Positions 16,276 to 24,320 of a stretch of 45,448 nt of DNA are shown one piece after another (the stretch's first letter is position 1; each line of letters opens with the position of its first letter). The position numbers and the translations under genes are program-made. Origin of the DNA: Lentisphaerae bacterium GWF2_45_14 (GTDB lineage: Bacteria > Verrucomicrobiota > Lentisphaeria > Victivallales > GWF2-45-14). The stretch covers positions 16,541 to 61,988 of the forward strand of contig MHBG01000122.1 in the NCBI GenBank assembly GCA_001804785.1, given 5' to 3'. The notes under the pieces are model-generated. The model did no database searches. It was not told the origin of the DNA and worked only from the letters and a program-made list of their open reading frames with translations.

Positions 16276-17247
16276 TTAATCGGCGTCGTCCAGCTTTTTT
16301 GAGCCCGAGCGGGGATGCGCCTTCGCGTAGACGGCCTTCAATCTTTCCGAGCTTACGTGTGTATAAATTTGAGTGGTTGAAAGATTTGCGTGTCCGAGCA
16401 TTTCCTGTACGCTTCTAAGGTCCGCACCAGCGTCCAGCAGGTGTGTCGCAAATGAATGCCTGAGCTTGTGAGGCGTCAGGTCCCGGGGCAGTCCCGCCAT
16501 TGTAAGATAGCTCTTGAGCGAACGCTGTATTGATCGGACGGAGAGCCGTCCCCCGTCATGATTGATAAATAATGGCGACTCCCTTCTTGAATCTGAAGTC
16601 CATGCGCTTCTTATTTTTAGATAACGGTTTATGGCGCTTGTCGCAAGTTTGCCCAGCGCACATATACGTTCTTTTTTACCTTTGCCGCGCACCTTTGCAA
16701 CGTCTGAAATGAGGTCTATTGAGCCTATGTTCAGGCCCGCCGCTTCACTTATTCGCATTCCGCCGCTGTAGATGGTTTCCAGTATCGCCGAATCCCTTGC
16801 CGCGGCGAGAACAGCATGGTTTTCGTCTTTCGCGACTCCTTTTTCGGCGGCGTCTTTCCAGTATGCCGTGGGCGCGTCGAGGAGCTTTGTTATCTGGTCA
16901 ACTGTCAGGAACTTGGGGAGTTTCTGTTCTCGTTTTGGAGATGTAAGTCCGATGAACGGGTTCTGTTTTACGAATTCCTCACGGACGAGGAACCTGAAGA
17001 ACGATCTCATTGCCGAAATCTTCCTCTGAATTGATGTACGGGCCTCTTTCAGTTCCTGGAGCGCGAGTATGAACTTCCTTGCATCGTAGATGCTTACATT
17101 GTTCCATTCGGCGGAGCCGTCTTTTACCTCCATCACAAGTTCCGCAAACTGGATCATGTCGATGCGGTAACTGTCGAGGGTATGTTCTGAGGCCTGCCTT
17201 TCATTGGCAAGATAGCTCAGAAACGCACCCAGTGCTTTATCTTCCAT
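16276..17247 (-). CDS. xerC: Tyrosine recombinase XerC/XerD
   Basis: This 323-residue protein has the normal length of a chromosomal Xer recombinase. An N-terminal SAM-like core-binding domain (about 1-95) precedes the catalytic domain, where all active residues are present: R165 (GGMRISE), K189 (VRGKGKKER), H260 and R263 (HKLRHSFATHL), H286 (GHANLSTTQIYTH) and nucleophile Y295. It should resolve chromosome dimers at dif together with a partner. XerC versus XerD cannot be decided safely by eye. The ATG at 17247 overlaps the pyrG stop as TGATG; an in-frame TTG three bases earlier is possible. The overlap implies translational coupling to pyrG. No phage or integron genes are nearby. Confidence 0.93.
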   Translation of the reverse strand: MEDKALGAFLSYLANERQASEHTLDSYRIDMIQFAELVMEVKDGSAEWNNVSIYDARKFILALQELKEARTSIQRKISAMRSFFRFLVREEFVKQNPFIGLTSPKREQKLPKFLTVDQITKLLDAPTAYWKDAAEKGVAKDENHAVLAAARDSAILETIYSGGMRISEAAGLNIGSIDLISDVAKVRGKGKKERICALGKLATSAINRYLKIRSAWTSDSRRESPLFINHDGGRLSVRSIQRSLKSYLTMAGLPRDLTPHKLRHSFATHLLDAGADLRSVQEMLGHANLSTTQIYTHVSSERLKAVYAKAHPRSGSKKLDDAD

Positions 17248-18860
17248 CAATCGCCTTTATCCCTTTTGGTCATTGCGGCCTTTATAAATCCTTTGAAAAG
17301 CGGATGGGCCTTCAGTGGGGTTGACTTGAATTCCGGGTGGAACTGGCATGCGGCGAACCAAGGATGATCTTTTATTTCAACGATTTCGACAAGTGTTCCG
17401 TCCGGTGACATTCCGGCAAACGTGAGGCCTGCCTTTTCAAAATCGTTTTTAAAGGCGGAGTTGAATTCGTAACGGTGGCGGTGTCTTTCATCGATTTTTT
17501 CGGAACCGTAGACGCCTTCGGAAATTGTTCCCGGAGTCAGCATGCATGGATATGAGCCTAGACGCATTGTTCCGCCCTTTGCCGTGACGTTCCTCTGCTC
17601 TTCCATAAGGTCGATTACCGGATGTTCTGTTTTGATGTTGAACTCAGTACTGTCCGCGTCCTTATATCCGAGGACGTTTCTTGCGAACTCAATGACCGCG
17701 CACTGCATTCCGAGGCATATTCCGAAGAACGGTATCCTGTTAGTCCTAGCGTAGTTTATTGCTTGTACCTTTCCGTTCACGCCGCGGTCGCCGAAGCCGC
17801 CCGGGATAAGAAGCCCGTGTATATCCTTCAAAAGTTCTCTGCCTGCCTTTGTTTCAATATCTTCGGCCTCTATCATTTTTATGCAGACTTTTACGCTGTT
17901 TGCGATTGCTCCGTGCGCGAGGGCCTCGTAAATGCTCTTGTATGCGTCGCGAAGGCTTATATATTTGCCGACCACTGCGATGTTGACCAAGCCTTCGGCT
18001 GGATTTATGACGGTATGCACCATCTTTTCCCAACTGCTGATCTCAAGTTCTTTTTCGGGTAGCCCCATAAGTCTGAGGATTGCTTTGTCTACTCCTTGTT
18101 TCGCAAGTTCGACTGGTACCTCGTATATGGAGTTTTCTACATCTTTTTCCTCAAACACCAAATCACGTTTTACGTTACAGAAGAGTGCCAGCTTTACCTT
18201 GTGCTCTTCCTCCATAGAGCGTTCCGTACGACAGACCAGAATGTCGGGGATTATCCCAATCTCTCGGAGCAGCGCCACCGACTGTTGGGACGGCTTGGTC
18301 TTCATTTCGCCCGCAGCTTTTATGTAGGGAATGAGCGTCAGATGTATCGAAAGCGCATTTTCAAAGCCCAACTCCTGCCGGAGCTCACGTATCGCCTCAA
18401 GAAACGGCAGCGACTCAATGTCGCCGACCGTACCGCCGATTTCGTTTATAACGATATCGACATCCTTTGAGTCAAGCGCGAGCATTGATACTTTTACCTC
18501 ATTGGTTACGTGGGGGATGACCTGTACTGTCCCGCCTAGGTAGCCGCCCTCCCGTTCCCTTGAAAGCACAGTGCTGTAAATTCGGCCCGCCGTAAAATTG
18601 CTCGCCTTTGAACATGTTATCCCCGCGAACCTCTCATAGTGCCCAAGGTCAAGGTCTGTTTCCGCTCCGTCATCGGTAACATAGACTTCGCCATGCTGGT
18701 AGGGCGACATTGTACCCGGGTCAACATTCAGGTATGGGTCAAGTTTCTGCATGCTTACCCTGTAGCCGCGGCTCCTGAGCAGCATCGCTATTGATGCGGC
18801 GGTTATCCCTTTTCCCAGCGATGAAACAACTCCGCCGGTTACAAAAATATGCTTCGTCAT
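17247..18860 (-). CDS. pyrG: CTP synthase
   Basis: This 537-residue enzyme converts UTP, ATP and glutamine to CTP. The synthetase domain starts at once with [17 protein letters not shown] (P-loop), followed by the [21 protein letters not shown] motif. The class I glutaminase domain has its nucleophile cysteine in [10 protein letters not shown] and the HPEF motif near the end. The start at 18860 is chosen because of a GGAGG ribosome binding site just upstream; 13 extra in-frame codons further upstream lack family similarity. It is divergent from pyrR-pyrB-pyrC, grouping late and early pyrimidine genes. Confidence 0.98.
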   Translation of the reverse strand: MTKHIFVTGGVVSSLGKGITAASIAMLLRSRGYRVSMQKLDPYLNVDPGTMSPYQHGEVYVTDDGAETDLDLGHYERFAGITCSKASNFTAGRIYSTVLSREREGGYLGGTVQVIPHVTNEVKVSMLALDSKDVDIVINEIGGTVGDIESLPFLEAIRELRQELGFENALSIHLTLIPYIKAAGEMKTKPSQQSVALLREIGIIPDILVCRTERSMEEEHKVKLALFCNVKRDLVFEEKDVENSIYEVPVELAKQGVDKAILRLMGLPEKELEISSWEKMVHTVINPAEGLVNIAVVGKYISLRDAYKSIYEALAHGAIANSVKVCIKMIEAEDIETKAGRELLKDIHGLLIPGGFGDRGVNGKVQAINYARTNRIPFFGICLGMQCAVIEFARNVLGYKDADSTEFNIKTEHPVIDLMEEQRNVTAKGGTMRLGSYPCMLTPGTISEGVYGSEKIDERHRHRYEFNSAFKNDFEKAGLTFAGMSPDGTLVEIVEIKDHPWFAACQFHPEFKSTPLKAHPLFKGFIKAAMTKRDKGD

Positions 18861-19120
18861 GATTCCTCCGGAAAATATGAATAGTAACGTGACAGACAAT
18901 TAATATCATGTAATATCCATTTGAATCCCGAAAAAACAAATCACTCAACGTCCTAATTTATTCTTTTCATACTGAGATTTTTTCATGTGCCACCATGTTC
19001 CCCTGAGCCGAGTCCGTTTTTAATCAGGAAGCTTATTAATTTCATTATTTTTCAGGATCGGCCCGTGAAAATTTCAGAAACTTTGCTATCTTTAGCTTTT
19101 AAAATTGTGAAGGAATTTCT

Positions 19121-19690
19121 ATGGAAGAAGAGAGTCCTAAGCGAATCCTTTACGCTAAAAAGGAAATGGATGCCGCCGTAACGGACGTGGCACGCATGAT
19201 AATTTCCGAATTCCCGGCAGAGTCACTTGATTCTCTCGCATTTCTGGGCATTCAGAAAAATGGTATCCCATTCAGTGCCAGGCTCCTCGCTGAAATTAAG
19301 GCCATTACCGGCAAGGACCTCGAGTCAGGTACAATCGATATAACCATGCACCGTGACGATATCGGAATGAGAAAAGCACTTCCGGTGATAAGGGAAACCA
19401 ATATCCCGTTTGATATTAATGAGCGAATCATTATTCTTGTAGATGATCTTCTCCAGACAGGACGCACAATCAGAGCAGCGCTTGACGTCGTGACCGATTA
19501 CGGCAGGCCGGATCTTATAAGACTGGCTGTCCTTCTTGACTGCGGCTCAAGAGAATATCCGATAAGTGCGGATTATACGGGAATAGTATCTTTTTCTGTC
19601 CCGCCGGACAGGAAAATTGAAGTCGAATGGGAGGAGTACGAAGGTACCGACCTTGTCGTTGAGATTGAACGTTTGCCAATGAACAGATAA
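19121..19690 (+). CDS. pyrR: PyrR bifunctional regulator/uracil phosphoribosyltransferase
   Basis: This is a 189-residue type I phosphoribosyltransferase of the PyrR family. The PRPP loop is visible as IILVDDLLQTGRTIRAAL, and the FLGIQKNGIPFSARL segment matches the family N-terminus. In Gram-positive bacteria PyrR binds pyr leader RNA in the presence of UMP and promotes attenuation; many homologues also convert uracil and PRPP to UMP. The start has an AAGGAA ribosome binding site. In the roughly 220-base leader I found neither a PyrR-type RNA hairpin nor a clear terminator, so the RNA-regulatory role is uncertain here. It lies 13 bases before pyrB. Confidence 0.95.
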   Translation: MEEESPKRILYAKKEMDAAVTDVARMIISEFPAESLDSLAFLGIQKNGIPFSARLLAEIKAITGKDLESGTIDITMHRDDIGMRKALPVIRETNIPFDINERIIILVDDLLQTGRTIRAALDVVTDYGRPDLIRLAVLLDCGSREYPISADYTGIVSFSVPPDRKIEVEWEEYEGTDLVVEIERLPMNR

Positions 19691-19703
19691 ATAAGGTTTT
19701 TTT

Positions 19704-20642
19704 ATGGAACAGCGTTGGACAAGAAAAGACCTTCTCAGCCTGGAGGACCTTTCCGACTGGGAAATAAACTTGATCCTGGATACGGCTCAGGAATTCAAAA
19801 AGGTATCTCAGCGCAAAGTCAAAAAAGTCCCGGCACTGAGAGGTAAAACCGTAGTTAATTTTTTTATCGAACCCAGCACCAGAACTCGGATTTCGTTCGA
19901 ACTGGCAGAGCAGCGCCTCAGCGCGGATATAATAAACGTAAGCGCTTCATCGAGCAGTATTTCCAAGGGCGAAACACTACTCGATACAGCGAAAAACATA
20001 GAAGCCCTCCAGGTTGACCTCATCGTGATGCGTCACTCCGCAGCCGGAGCTCCTAATTTCATCGCCAGCCGAGTAAAATCAGGCGTCATTAATGCAGGCG
20101 ACGGCGCTCACAGCCATCCGACGCAGGCACTCCTCGACCTCTTTACGATTAGGGAGAAAAAGGGCAAGATAAAAGGACTGAATGTTTCAATCATAGGCGA
20201 TATACTTCACAGTCGTGTGGCCAGAAGCGACCTTTGGGGCCTGCTGAGCCTCGGGGCGAATGTCACTCTCGCGGGGCCAGCTACCCTGGTACCTCGCGAA
20301 TTCGCCAAAATAGACCGCGTAAAGGTCTGCCACAATATGCGGGAGGCCGTTGAGGGCGCAGATGTTATAAATCTTCTCCGCATCCAACACGAGCGCCAGA
20401 GAGCCGGATTCTTTCCCAGTATAAATGAATATTCCAACGTCTTCGGATTGAGCAAGGAGACCATGAAATATGTTAAGCCGGACGCTCTTATAATGCATCC
20501 GGGGCCGATAAACAGAGGCGTTGAACTCGACTCTTCTATCGCTGATGGCAGCCAGTCTGTTATTCTAGAACAGGTTACAAATGGGCTTGCAGTCAGGATG
20601 GCGGTGTTGTTTCTAGTTGCGGGGTGCTTGAAAAATGACTGA
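19704..20642 (+). CDS. pyrB: Aspartate carbamoyltransferase catalytic chain
   Basis: This 312-residue enzyme catalyses the first committed step of pyrimidine synthesis, carbamoyl phosphate plus aspartate to carbamoyl aspartate. The carbamoyl phosphate loop [11 protein letters not shown] is present, as are [10 protein letters not shown] and the [11 protein letters not shown] motif that closes the active site. The length is that of a simple catalytic chain. No pyrI regulatory subunit follows, so it probably acts as an unregulated trimer or together with the adjacent dihydroorotase. Its end overlaps the pyrC start by eight bases, indicating translational coupling. Confidence 0.97.
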   Translation: MEQRWTRKDLLSLEDLSDWEINLILDTAQEFKKVSQRKVKKVPALRGKTVVNFFIEPSTRTRISFELAEQRLSADIINVSASSSSISKGETLLDTAKNIEALQVDLIVMRHSAAGAPNFIASRVKSGVINAGDGAHSHPTQALLDLFTIREKKGKIKGLNVSIIGDILHSRVARSDLWGLLSLGANVTLAGPATLVPREFAKIDRVKVCHNMREAVEGADVINLLRIQHERQRAGFFPSINEYSNVFGLSKETMKYVKPDALIMHPGPINRGVELDSSIADGSQSVILEQVTNGLAVRMAVLFLVAGCLKND

Positions 20643-21921
20643 GAAAAATTCCTGGATAATAAAAGGCGGCAGACTTATCGATCCTGTTCGTGGTATCGAC
20701 GAAATAAGGGATATCGGGATCATGGACGGCTTTGTCGCGGATGTCGCAGAAGTGCCCTCGTCCGCTCAAACAATTATGGCAGAAGGTCTTATTGTCGCCC
20801 CTGGTCTTATCGACATGCACGTGCACCTCCGCCAGCCCGGGAAAACCGCGGCTGAAACAATAGCAACCGGCACTTTCGCCGCTGCCGCCGGAGGCTTTAC
20901 CAGCATCCTTCCTATGCCTAATACTTCGCCCGTCGCGGATACCCCGGCGTCCATCGAATACATCAGGGCGCATGCCCTTCGGGAAGGCGTTGTCAAGGTA
21001 CTTCCAGTCGGCGCTATGACAAAGGGCAGCGAAGGCAAGGAAATGGCGGGAATCGGCGGACTCAAAAAAGCGGGCGTAGTCGCACTTTCTGATGACGGAA
21101 AATGCGTTCAGAATCATGAAATTATGCGTCACCTCGTCGAATACTCAAAATCATTCAACCTTCCCATACTCGACCATTGCGAGGACGAAATCCTAATGAG
21201 CGGCGGAGTGATGCACGATGGGTACTGGTCCGTTATCCTCGGCATGCGCGGAATTACATCGGCAGTCGAAGAAATGATGGTTGCCAGGGATGTTATCCTT
21301 GCAAGAATGGCGGGATGGAAAATCCATATACAGCATATAAGTGCCAGGGAAAGCATAGAACTCGTGAGAAATGCCAGGCGAAGGGGCATAATGATCTCCG
21401 CCGAGGCCACTCCCCATCATATCGCGTTAACCGATGAGTGTGTGAAAAATTTCGATACCAATTATAAGATGAACCCGCCACTCAGGTCCGAGGATGACCG
21501 CCAGGCAATTATCGCAGCTTTGAAGGATGGTACGATAAGCGTTATCGCCTCTGACCATGCTCCTCATACCGAAACCGAAAAACTTGTGGAATTCGACTAT
21601 GCCCCATTCGGGATTGTCGGTCTCGAAACGGCAGTATCCATTTGTCTTACCGAACTTTACCACAAAGGGTATCTCACGCTTTCCGAATTGATCTCCAAAT
21701 GGACGAAGGGCCCTGCCGAAGTCCTGGGGCTTGATATCGGAACCCTGAATGAAGGGATGCCCGCCGACATTACAATCATAGACACTGAAACTGAGTTTGT
21801 GATTGATAAGGAAAGGTTCCTTTCCAAGTCTAGGAACACCCCGTTCCACGGCTGTAAAGTCAAAGGCCGCCCCGTCGCCACGATCGTCAACGGAATTTTC
21901 GTACATAACTTAATGAGTTGA
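20635..21921 (+). CDS. pyrC: Dihydroorotase, multifunctional-complex type
   Basis: This 428-residue class I dihydroorotase cyclises carbamoyl aspartate to dihydroorotate. The zinc ligands can be seen in [10 protein letters not shown] near residue 60, in the DHCEDE region near 180, and in [11 protein letters not shown] near 305. A lysine carboxylation site is expected but not certain by eye. Residue patterns match the PyrC type that pairs with PyrB rather than the short E. coli type. It is the last gene of the pyrR-pyrB-pyrC operon. No terminator with a U-run is obvious in the 62 bases before the opposing lipoprotein gene. Confidence 0.96.
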   Translation: MTEKNSWIIKGGRLIDPVRGIDEIRDIGIMDGFVADVAEVPSSAQTIMAEGLIVAPGLIDMHVHLRQPGKTAAETIATGTFAAAAGGFTSILPMPNTSPVADTPASIEYIRAHALREGVVKVLPVGAMTKGSEGKEMAGIGGLKKAGVVALSDDGKCVQNHEIMRHLVEYSKSFNLPILDHCEDEILMSGGVMHDGYWSVILGMRGITSAVEEMMVARDVILARMAGWKIHIQHISARESIELVRNARRRGIMISAEATPHHIALTDECVKNFDTNYKMNPPLRSEDDRQAIIAALKDGTISVIASDHAPHTETEKLVEFDYAPFGIVGLETAVSICLTELYHKGYLTLSELISKWTKGPAEVLGLDIGTLNEGMPADITIIDTETEFVIDKERFLSKSRNTPFHGCKVKGRPVATIVNGIFVHNLMS

Positions 21922-21983
21922 TATTGCTGCAAGAGGTTTGGTAAAATTCTTGAATCAGAAGGTCGGCTAAGTCAACTAATCCA

Positions 21984-22151
21984 TTAGTTGTTTGCGCCGC
22001 CGTACCCATCGTTTTCCCATGAGGAAGGTCTGTTTTGAGGTAGCGGACTGATGCCGCTCTTTTCGTATTTATTCTGGCAGCCGGAGAGCGCCAGGAGCAT
22101 GCCCATGAACACGCACACGCACACACACACAATAGCATTGGTAATTTTCAT
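21984..22151 (-). CDS. Small lipoprotein, third gene of an envelope operon
   Basis: This 55-residue lipoprotein starts at ATG 22151, which has an AAGG ribosome binding site overlapping the stop codon of the gene before it. The signal peptide contains an odd run of alternating Cys and Val (IVCVCVCVF) coded by a CA-repeat on the plus strand, and ends in LALSGC, a perfect lipobox. The mature part is only about 30 residues and includes PLPQNRPSSWE, which looks like a conserved surface motif. A 79-codon frame starting upstream reads through the small gene before it and is not preferred. Function unknown; operon context points to the cell envelope. Confidence 0.75.
   Translation of the reverse strand: MKITNAIVCVCVCVFMGMLLALSGCQNKYEKSGISPLPQNRPSSWENDGYGGANN
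22109..22131. repeat. CA dinucleotide repeat within a signal-peptide coding sequence
   Basis: A 23-base stretch consists of CA units broken by two CG steps, with an uninterrupted run of six CA units at 22120-22131. It encodes the IVCVCVCV part of the small lipoprotein signal peptide. Gain or loss of single units would shift the frame; gain or loss of three units would add or remove two residues. Confidence 0.8.
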
Positions 22152-22161
22152 GAGTTCAACC

Positions 22162-22269
22162 TTAGAAAAGTCCGCCGTTCTGCATTTCCATGACCTGGAA
22201 GACGATAGCCGCCAGGAGCGCAATCATCGAAAGTATTGAAGTAATCATCGGCAATTTTGTTTTAAGCAT
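22162..22269 (-). CDS. 35-residue single-pass membrane peptide
   Basis: This gene is too short for ordinary gene calling. ATG at 22269 has a GGAG ribosome binding site seven bases upstream, and the frame ends with TAA at 22162-22164. The product has a basic start (MLKTKLPM), one hydrophobic helix (about residues 9-25) and a short polar end (QVMEMQNGGLF). It sits 23 bases after the coiled-coil protein gene, and its stop codon forms part of the ribosome binding site of the lipoprotein gene. This tight packing, more than the sequence itself, supports it as a real gene. Function unknown. Confidence 0.65.
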   Translation of the reverse strand: MLKTKLPMITSILSMIALLAAIVFQVMEMQNGGLF

Positions 22270-22292
22270 GTTTTTTCTCCGATACAATAGTT

Positions 22293-23666
22293 TTATTCGG
22301 CAGCTTCAGAGGAGGAATCGTCGGAAGATGATTCTTCTGTCTTCTCTTCTTTTTCTTCTTCCTTCTTCGGTTCCGCTTTGTCTTCTTCCGGTTTCTTTTC
22401 CTCGACCTTTTTTACCTCTTTGCTCTTAAGAATACCGGTTATGGCATCTTCGCTGAAGTAGACGGTATCGCCGATTTTAACTGCGGATGACCCTTTAGGG
22501 TTGGGGAGAACATTTGCAATGGCGCAATTATCATAAACCTTTGTTATTTTTATCTTACCCACGAACTGATTGTCGGTACCAAGGTCACGAGCAACAACCA
22601 TTTCTTCATTGGCCGGCAGCATGACTACATTGTCAATCTCTCTCTTTCCGACTTGCTGTTTGACTTTCGTGTGTTTGCCCAGATCGATTACGACAAAATC
22701 CCATTTGTCATTCATTTCGACGACTTTACCCTTGAGGTATTTGAGAAGACGCGGGTCGCCGTCTTCAAGAATTGTTATATCTTCTTTATTGCCTTCGCCG
22801 CTTCCGGAAAGCTGCGAAATTTGCTTCTTGAGACCATCTATTTCGTTGCCTTTAGTTGAAACGGCTTTTTCGAGAGAGACTATTTTCTGTTCTCTTTCTT
22901 CGAGTTTTACCTCGGTTGTCTTTGTCCTGTCTTTTTCGTTCATGAGGTCTTTTTTCGTCTGCTCAAAATTGTTCATAAGAGCTTCCGCGGCGGTAACCGT
23001 ATCTTTGAGGGATGTTTCAAAATCATCACCGCCCAGAGTGGGGGAAGATGCTCCGACTGCGGAGGCGAGTTGACCTATATGTGACTCGTATGAAGTCATC
23101 CGCTTGTTTATCTTGGTAACTTTAGCATCAAAATTTTTGACGGGATCTTTGTACTTTTCAAAGTCTTTGAGCTCGGAAGCGCTGGCCTTTACGCCAATCT
23201 TATTGCAGGATGTAACGAAGCCTTGTATCACTCCGTTGTTTCTTTCCTGAGACTTTTTAACGAGTTCAAGGAGCTTATCTTTTCCAGTTGAGTAGCCGTT
23301 GACTGACTTCATCGCGTCAGCCTCGGCGATTCCTTCAAGCTCGAGGGTCGTGGCGATTTCTTTCATAGCCACCGCCATAGAGTCGCGTTGCATAATGACC
23401 GCTTCTGCCTGTTTCGGGAGTTCGGGGAGAACTTTGTCAAGGTCTTCAAATTTGGTATGGGATAGATTCATTTTCTGGAGCTTTTGGGCGTATTTTGTGT
23501 CGCTGCCGGCGTCAAGGCTGGTGGCTGTCTGATTTATACATCCGGCCATTTTGTCCCATCCGGTAACGAGAACTTCCCGCTTTTTCCCGAGGAGAAATGA
23601 CATTGCCGCGGCGCCGAGCGCAAGCACTAGGATCACGATACTAACGACTTTGTTTACCGTACCCAT
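22293..23666 (-). CDS. Membrane-anchored coiled-coil protein with SH3/OB-like C-terminal domain
   Basis: This is a 457-residue protein. One N-terminal membrane helix (about 7-26) is followed by a long helical region with a strong heptad stretch near 230-300. A compact beta domain near 310-405 contains KGKVVEMNDKWDFVVIDLG and FVGKIKITKVYDNCAIANVLP, a pattern that recurs in envelope and flagellum-associated proteins with an SH3/OB-like fold. The tail is low-complexity, rich in Glu, Lys and Ser. An AGGAGA ribosome binding site precedes the ATG. It heads an operon with the 35-residue membrane peptide and the small lipoprotein. A structural envelope role is likely; no enzyme motif is visible. Confidence 0.75.
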   Translation of the reverse strand: MGTVNKVVSIVILVLALGAAAMSFLLGKKREVLVTGWDKMAGCINQTATSLDAGSDTKYAQKLQKMNLSHTKFEDLDKVLPELPKQAEAVIMQRDSMAVAMKEIATTLELEGIAEADAMKSVNGYSTGKDKLLELVKKSQERNNGVIQGFVTSCNKIGVKASASELKDFEKYKDPVKNFDAKVTKINKRMTSYESHIGQLASAVGASSPTLGGDDFETSLKDTVTAAEALMNNFEQTKKDLMNEKDRTKTTEVKLEEREQKIVSLEKAVSTKGNEIDGLKKQISQLSGSGEGNKEDITILEDGDPRLLKYLKGKVVEMNDKWDFVVIDLGKHTKVKQQVGKREIDNVVMLPANEEMVVARDLGTDNQFVGKIKITKVYDNCAIANVLPNPKGSSAVKIGDTVYFSEDAITGILKSKEVKKVEEKKPEEDKAEPKKEEEKEEKTEESSSDDSSSEAAE

Positions 23667-23984
23667 TTAAGTCTCCTAAATTTATATAAAATTTATATTT
23701 CCATTAAAAGATTATTTTCAACGAATAAACACTAATATTAACACGGTAATTTCACATTTCAAACGAGAAATAAAGTAATTCCTTGAAAAAAAAGATCAGC
23801 GCCGTCTCAACGGGGTTAAAGGTTTTTCTGAAACACAATTGCGATTATGCATAGCTATGAACATGGCACAGTTGAAGGAATCCTAGCTCTGTGCGTGCGC
23901 CTTGCCCTTTTTTAGCATGCGTTCTCGCATTTACATTTACATGCACATTTTTAGGCACAACCCGACGTTTCCGTGCGCCTTCCC
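23667..23984. other. 318-base intergenic region
   Basis: No gene is supported on either strand. The half near 23700 is AT-rich and holds the promoter listed separately. The half near 23900 contains two copies of a GTGCGCCTT-CCCT-like string (near 23897 and 23970) and a CATTTA direct repeat near 23930. I see no convincing terminator for the gene ending at 23985. Confidence 0.6.
23735..23762 (-). promoter_or_regulatory. Sigma70-type promoter of the envelope operon
   Basis: On the minus strand TTGAAA (23762-23757) is followed after 16 bases by TAATAT (23740-23735). The AT-rich stretch and ribosome binding site of the coiled-coil gene lie about 65 bases further on. The match is good but not perfect. 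Confidence 0.5.
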
Positions 23985-24320
23985 TCAGTAAATATGGTAT
24001 TTTTTGAGGAATTTTTCTTTTCCGAAATCATCAATTGATGGGTAATAACCAAAATAATCTTCTCTTACGTGGGATTCAAAAACTTTTCTTATGATGTCCT
24101 CGGTATACCTGTCCTTAAAAATTTCGATGGCTTCTTCGACGGCTTCCTTGCAATGACGGTATTTTCTGTGTTCATAAGGATTGAAGCCTGCCAGCACTCC
24201 CGTCCGGCAAAATTCATTAAAGCTCTTGTGGTCAAAAAGTCCGTCTATCCATTCGTGAATATCTGCGGCTTCAACTCCGAATTTTTCCAGAGTCACTTTT
24301 TTGTGTGTGGCAATTTTCAT
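23985..24320 (-). CDS. Uncharacterised 111-residue soluble protein
   Basis: I do not recognise this family. The product is soluble and mostly helical, rich in charged and aromatic residues, with several histidines in the first half (HKKVTLEKFGVEAADIHEW and the YEHRKYRHC segment), which could bind a metal. Its start codon immediately follows the stop codon of the Cache-PAS-CBS-DUF294 gene with no base between, so the two proteins are very likely made together and may interact. No membrane segment or signal peptide is visible. Confidence 0.75.
   Translation of the reverse strand: MKIATHKKVTLEKFGVEAADIHEWIDGLFDHKSFNEFCRTGVLAGFNPYEHRKYRHCKEAVEEAIEIFKDRYTEDIIRKVFESHVREDYFGYYPSIDDFGKEKFLKKYHIY

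Noticed and set aside
16276..17247. Recombinase as sign of a mobile element or integron
   Set aside because: Normal Xer length and catalytic set, coupled to pyrG, with no attachment repeats, cargo or phage genes around it.
17622..18470. Plus-strand frames up to 146 codons inside pyrG
   Set aside because: Opposite-strand shadows of a highly conserved enzyme; composition is cysteine- and aromatic-rich without domain signal.
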